Positions 7,048 to 7,794 of a stretch of 7,794 bases of DNA are shown here, one piece after another. Source of the DNA: Acidobacteriota bacterium (GTDB lineage Bacteria > Acidobacteriota > Terriglobia > Acidiferrales > UBA7541); assembly GCA_003224075.1 (NCBI GenBank), contig QHYF01000249.1, positions 417 to 8,210 on the forward strand, read 5' to 3'. The notes under the pieces were generated by a model. It had not been told where the DNA came from, did not search any database, and saw only the letters and a list, made by a program, of their open reading frames with translations. Both the position numbers and the translations under genes were made by a program. Within the stretch, counting starts at the first letter, position 1. Every line of letters starts with the position of its first letter.

Positions 7048-7794
7048 CAAGCGGTGACGTCAAGCTGCTTGTGCAAATAGTTCGAGGGTGTGGTTTTTCC
7101 AGTCCTCGTTGAACCGACTGAAAATCGCATAGATAATCCGATCCACGCTTTCCACGTTGGTGAACACCACCATGGGTCGTGTCCGTCGCCGGACTTCAAC
7201 GAAACAGCGTTCGATCACGTTGGTGGTGCGCAGCTTCCGCCACAGGTGTCGTGGAAATACGAAGAAGTGCAGCAGTTCCGACAGATCGCGCTCCAGTTGG
7301 CGGATCATCGCCGGGTAGCGAGACCGCCAGTGGAAGCGGAACCGCTCGAAAGCCCGCCGCGCCGCAGCGACATGCTCTGCCAAGTAGATCTTCTGCGCCT
7401 GCGCCTTGACCTGTTTTTCGTCTCGCCGCCGTACCCGCTCTAAGATATTGCGCATCTTGTGCACCCAGCAGCGCTGGTGCCGCACCCGTGGATAGACCGT
7501 CTCCAGTGCCCGCGCCAACCCGGGGCAGCCATCGGTGATCACCAACTGCAAGTTCTCGCCGCGCAACCCGCGCCGCCACAGATCGTTCAACAGCCCTTCC
7601 CATCCCGCCTGGCTTTCACTCTTGGCCCGTGTGAAGGCCAGCAGTTGCCGGGTGCCATCCTGGCGGATCCCATAGGCCACCAACAGCAGCACGCGCTGCG
7701 GCCCAAAGGCCCGCCGCACCTTCAACCACACGCCATCCAAAACCAGATAGCACCAGTGATCCCCCAGCGGCCGATGGTGAAAAGCGCGCACCGC
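7048..7794 (-). mobile_element. IS256-family insertion sequence, partial
   Basis: The transposase implies an insertion sequence that enters the window from the right. IS256 elements end in inverted repeats of roughly 20-40 bases beyond the transposase stop and make 8-9 base target duplications. Only one end is in view, so the terminal repeat cannot be identified; it should lie somewhere between about 7015 and 7060 and may overlap the last codons of the VanZ-like gene. The left boundary given here is the base after the VanZ-like stop and is only a placeholder. Confidence 0.6.
7060..7794 (-). CDS. IS256-family transposase, 5' end outside the window
   Basis: This is a Mutator-like DDE transposase that cuts and joins the ends of its insertion sequence. 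The visible 243 residues, numbered from the GTG at 7791, contain the first catalytic Asp in YLVLDG (D19), the second in VITDG (D87), the C-2-H pair in HQRCWVHKM (C108, H111), and the catalytic Glu in TTNVIERCFVEVRRR (E194), all in the right order for IS256. The frame stays open through the window edge, and the first residues (AVRAFHHRPL) correspond to the stretch just before the catalytic core, so about 150 or more N-terminal residues lie beyond 7794. The gene has no stop or frameshift in the visible part and its catalytic triad is complete, so the element could be active. It converges on the VanZ-like gene. The GTG at 7791 is not the true start. Confidence 0.95.
   Translation of the reverse strand, partial: AVRAFHHRPLGDHWCYLVLDGVWLKVRRAFGPQRVLLLVAYGIRQDGTRQLLAFTRAKSESQAGWEGLLNDLWRRGLRGENLQLVITDGCPGLARALETVYPRVRHQRCWVHKMRNILERVRRRDEKQVKAQAQKIYLAEHVAAARRAFERFRFHWRSRYPAMIRQLERDLSELLHFFVFPRHLWRKLRTTNVIERCFVEVRRRTRPMVVFTNVESVDRIIYAIFSRFNEDWKNHTLELFAQAA

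Noticed and set aside
6358..7050. Minus-strand open frame (230 codons) opposite the LamG-VanZ gene
   Set aside because: It is antisense to a gene with a clear membrane and domain pattern, and its own translation shows no recognisable features.

Overview
The window looks like a stretch of an Acidobacteriota (Terriglobia-type) chromosome. The main clue is a large Oar/CarboxypepD_reg-type TonB-dependent receptor with the LPLNGRNF plug motif, a protein class greatly expanded in that group. It is followed by a Tat-exported glycoside hydrolase, and the base composition is GC-rich. The taxonomic call is an inference from gene types, not from a marker gene.

Layout: bases 1-149 hold no gene I can support. 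From 150 to 3885 (+) runs one TonB-dependent receptor gene, broken by a single frameshift in or next to an A-run at about 1920-1926. It therefore appears as an N-terminal half (signal peptide, CarboxypepD_reg domain, plug, early barrel) and a C-terminal half (rest of the barrel, ending in the terminal Phe of an outer-membrane protein). A GC-rich hairpin without a T-tract follows at 3918-3947. Then comes an intact GH29 alpha-L-fucosidase (3993-5366, +) with a twin-arginine leader and both expected catalytic carboxylates. Immediately downstream is a relic: the C-terminal beta-sandwich of a GH97-type glycosidase (about 5431-5724, +) whose catalytic part is missing. After about 200 bases without a gene comes an intact LamG-like/VanZ-like membrane protein (5932-7047, +). 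The right end is an IS256-family transposase on the minus strand (7060 to beyond the window edge), tail to tail with the VanZ-like gene and 12 bases from its stop.

How the parts fit: receptor, fucosidase and GH97 tail suggest a former glycan uptake-and-degradation locus on the + strand, with transport across the outer membrane and exo-acting hydrolases in the periplasm or outside the cell. Two of its three members look damaged (receptor frameshifted, GH97 beheaded) and an insertion sequence sits nearby, so the locus appears to be decaying or rearranged. Assembly error remains an alternative for the frameshift. The LamG-VanZ protein is probably a separate envelope gene. I found no RNA gene, CRISPR array or clearly new defence or biosynthetic system.
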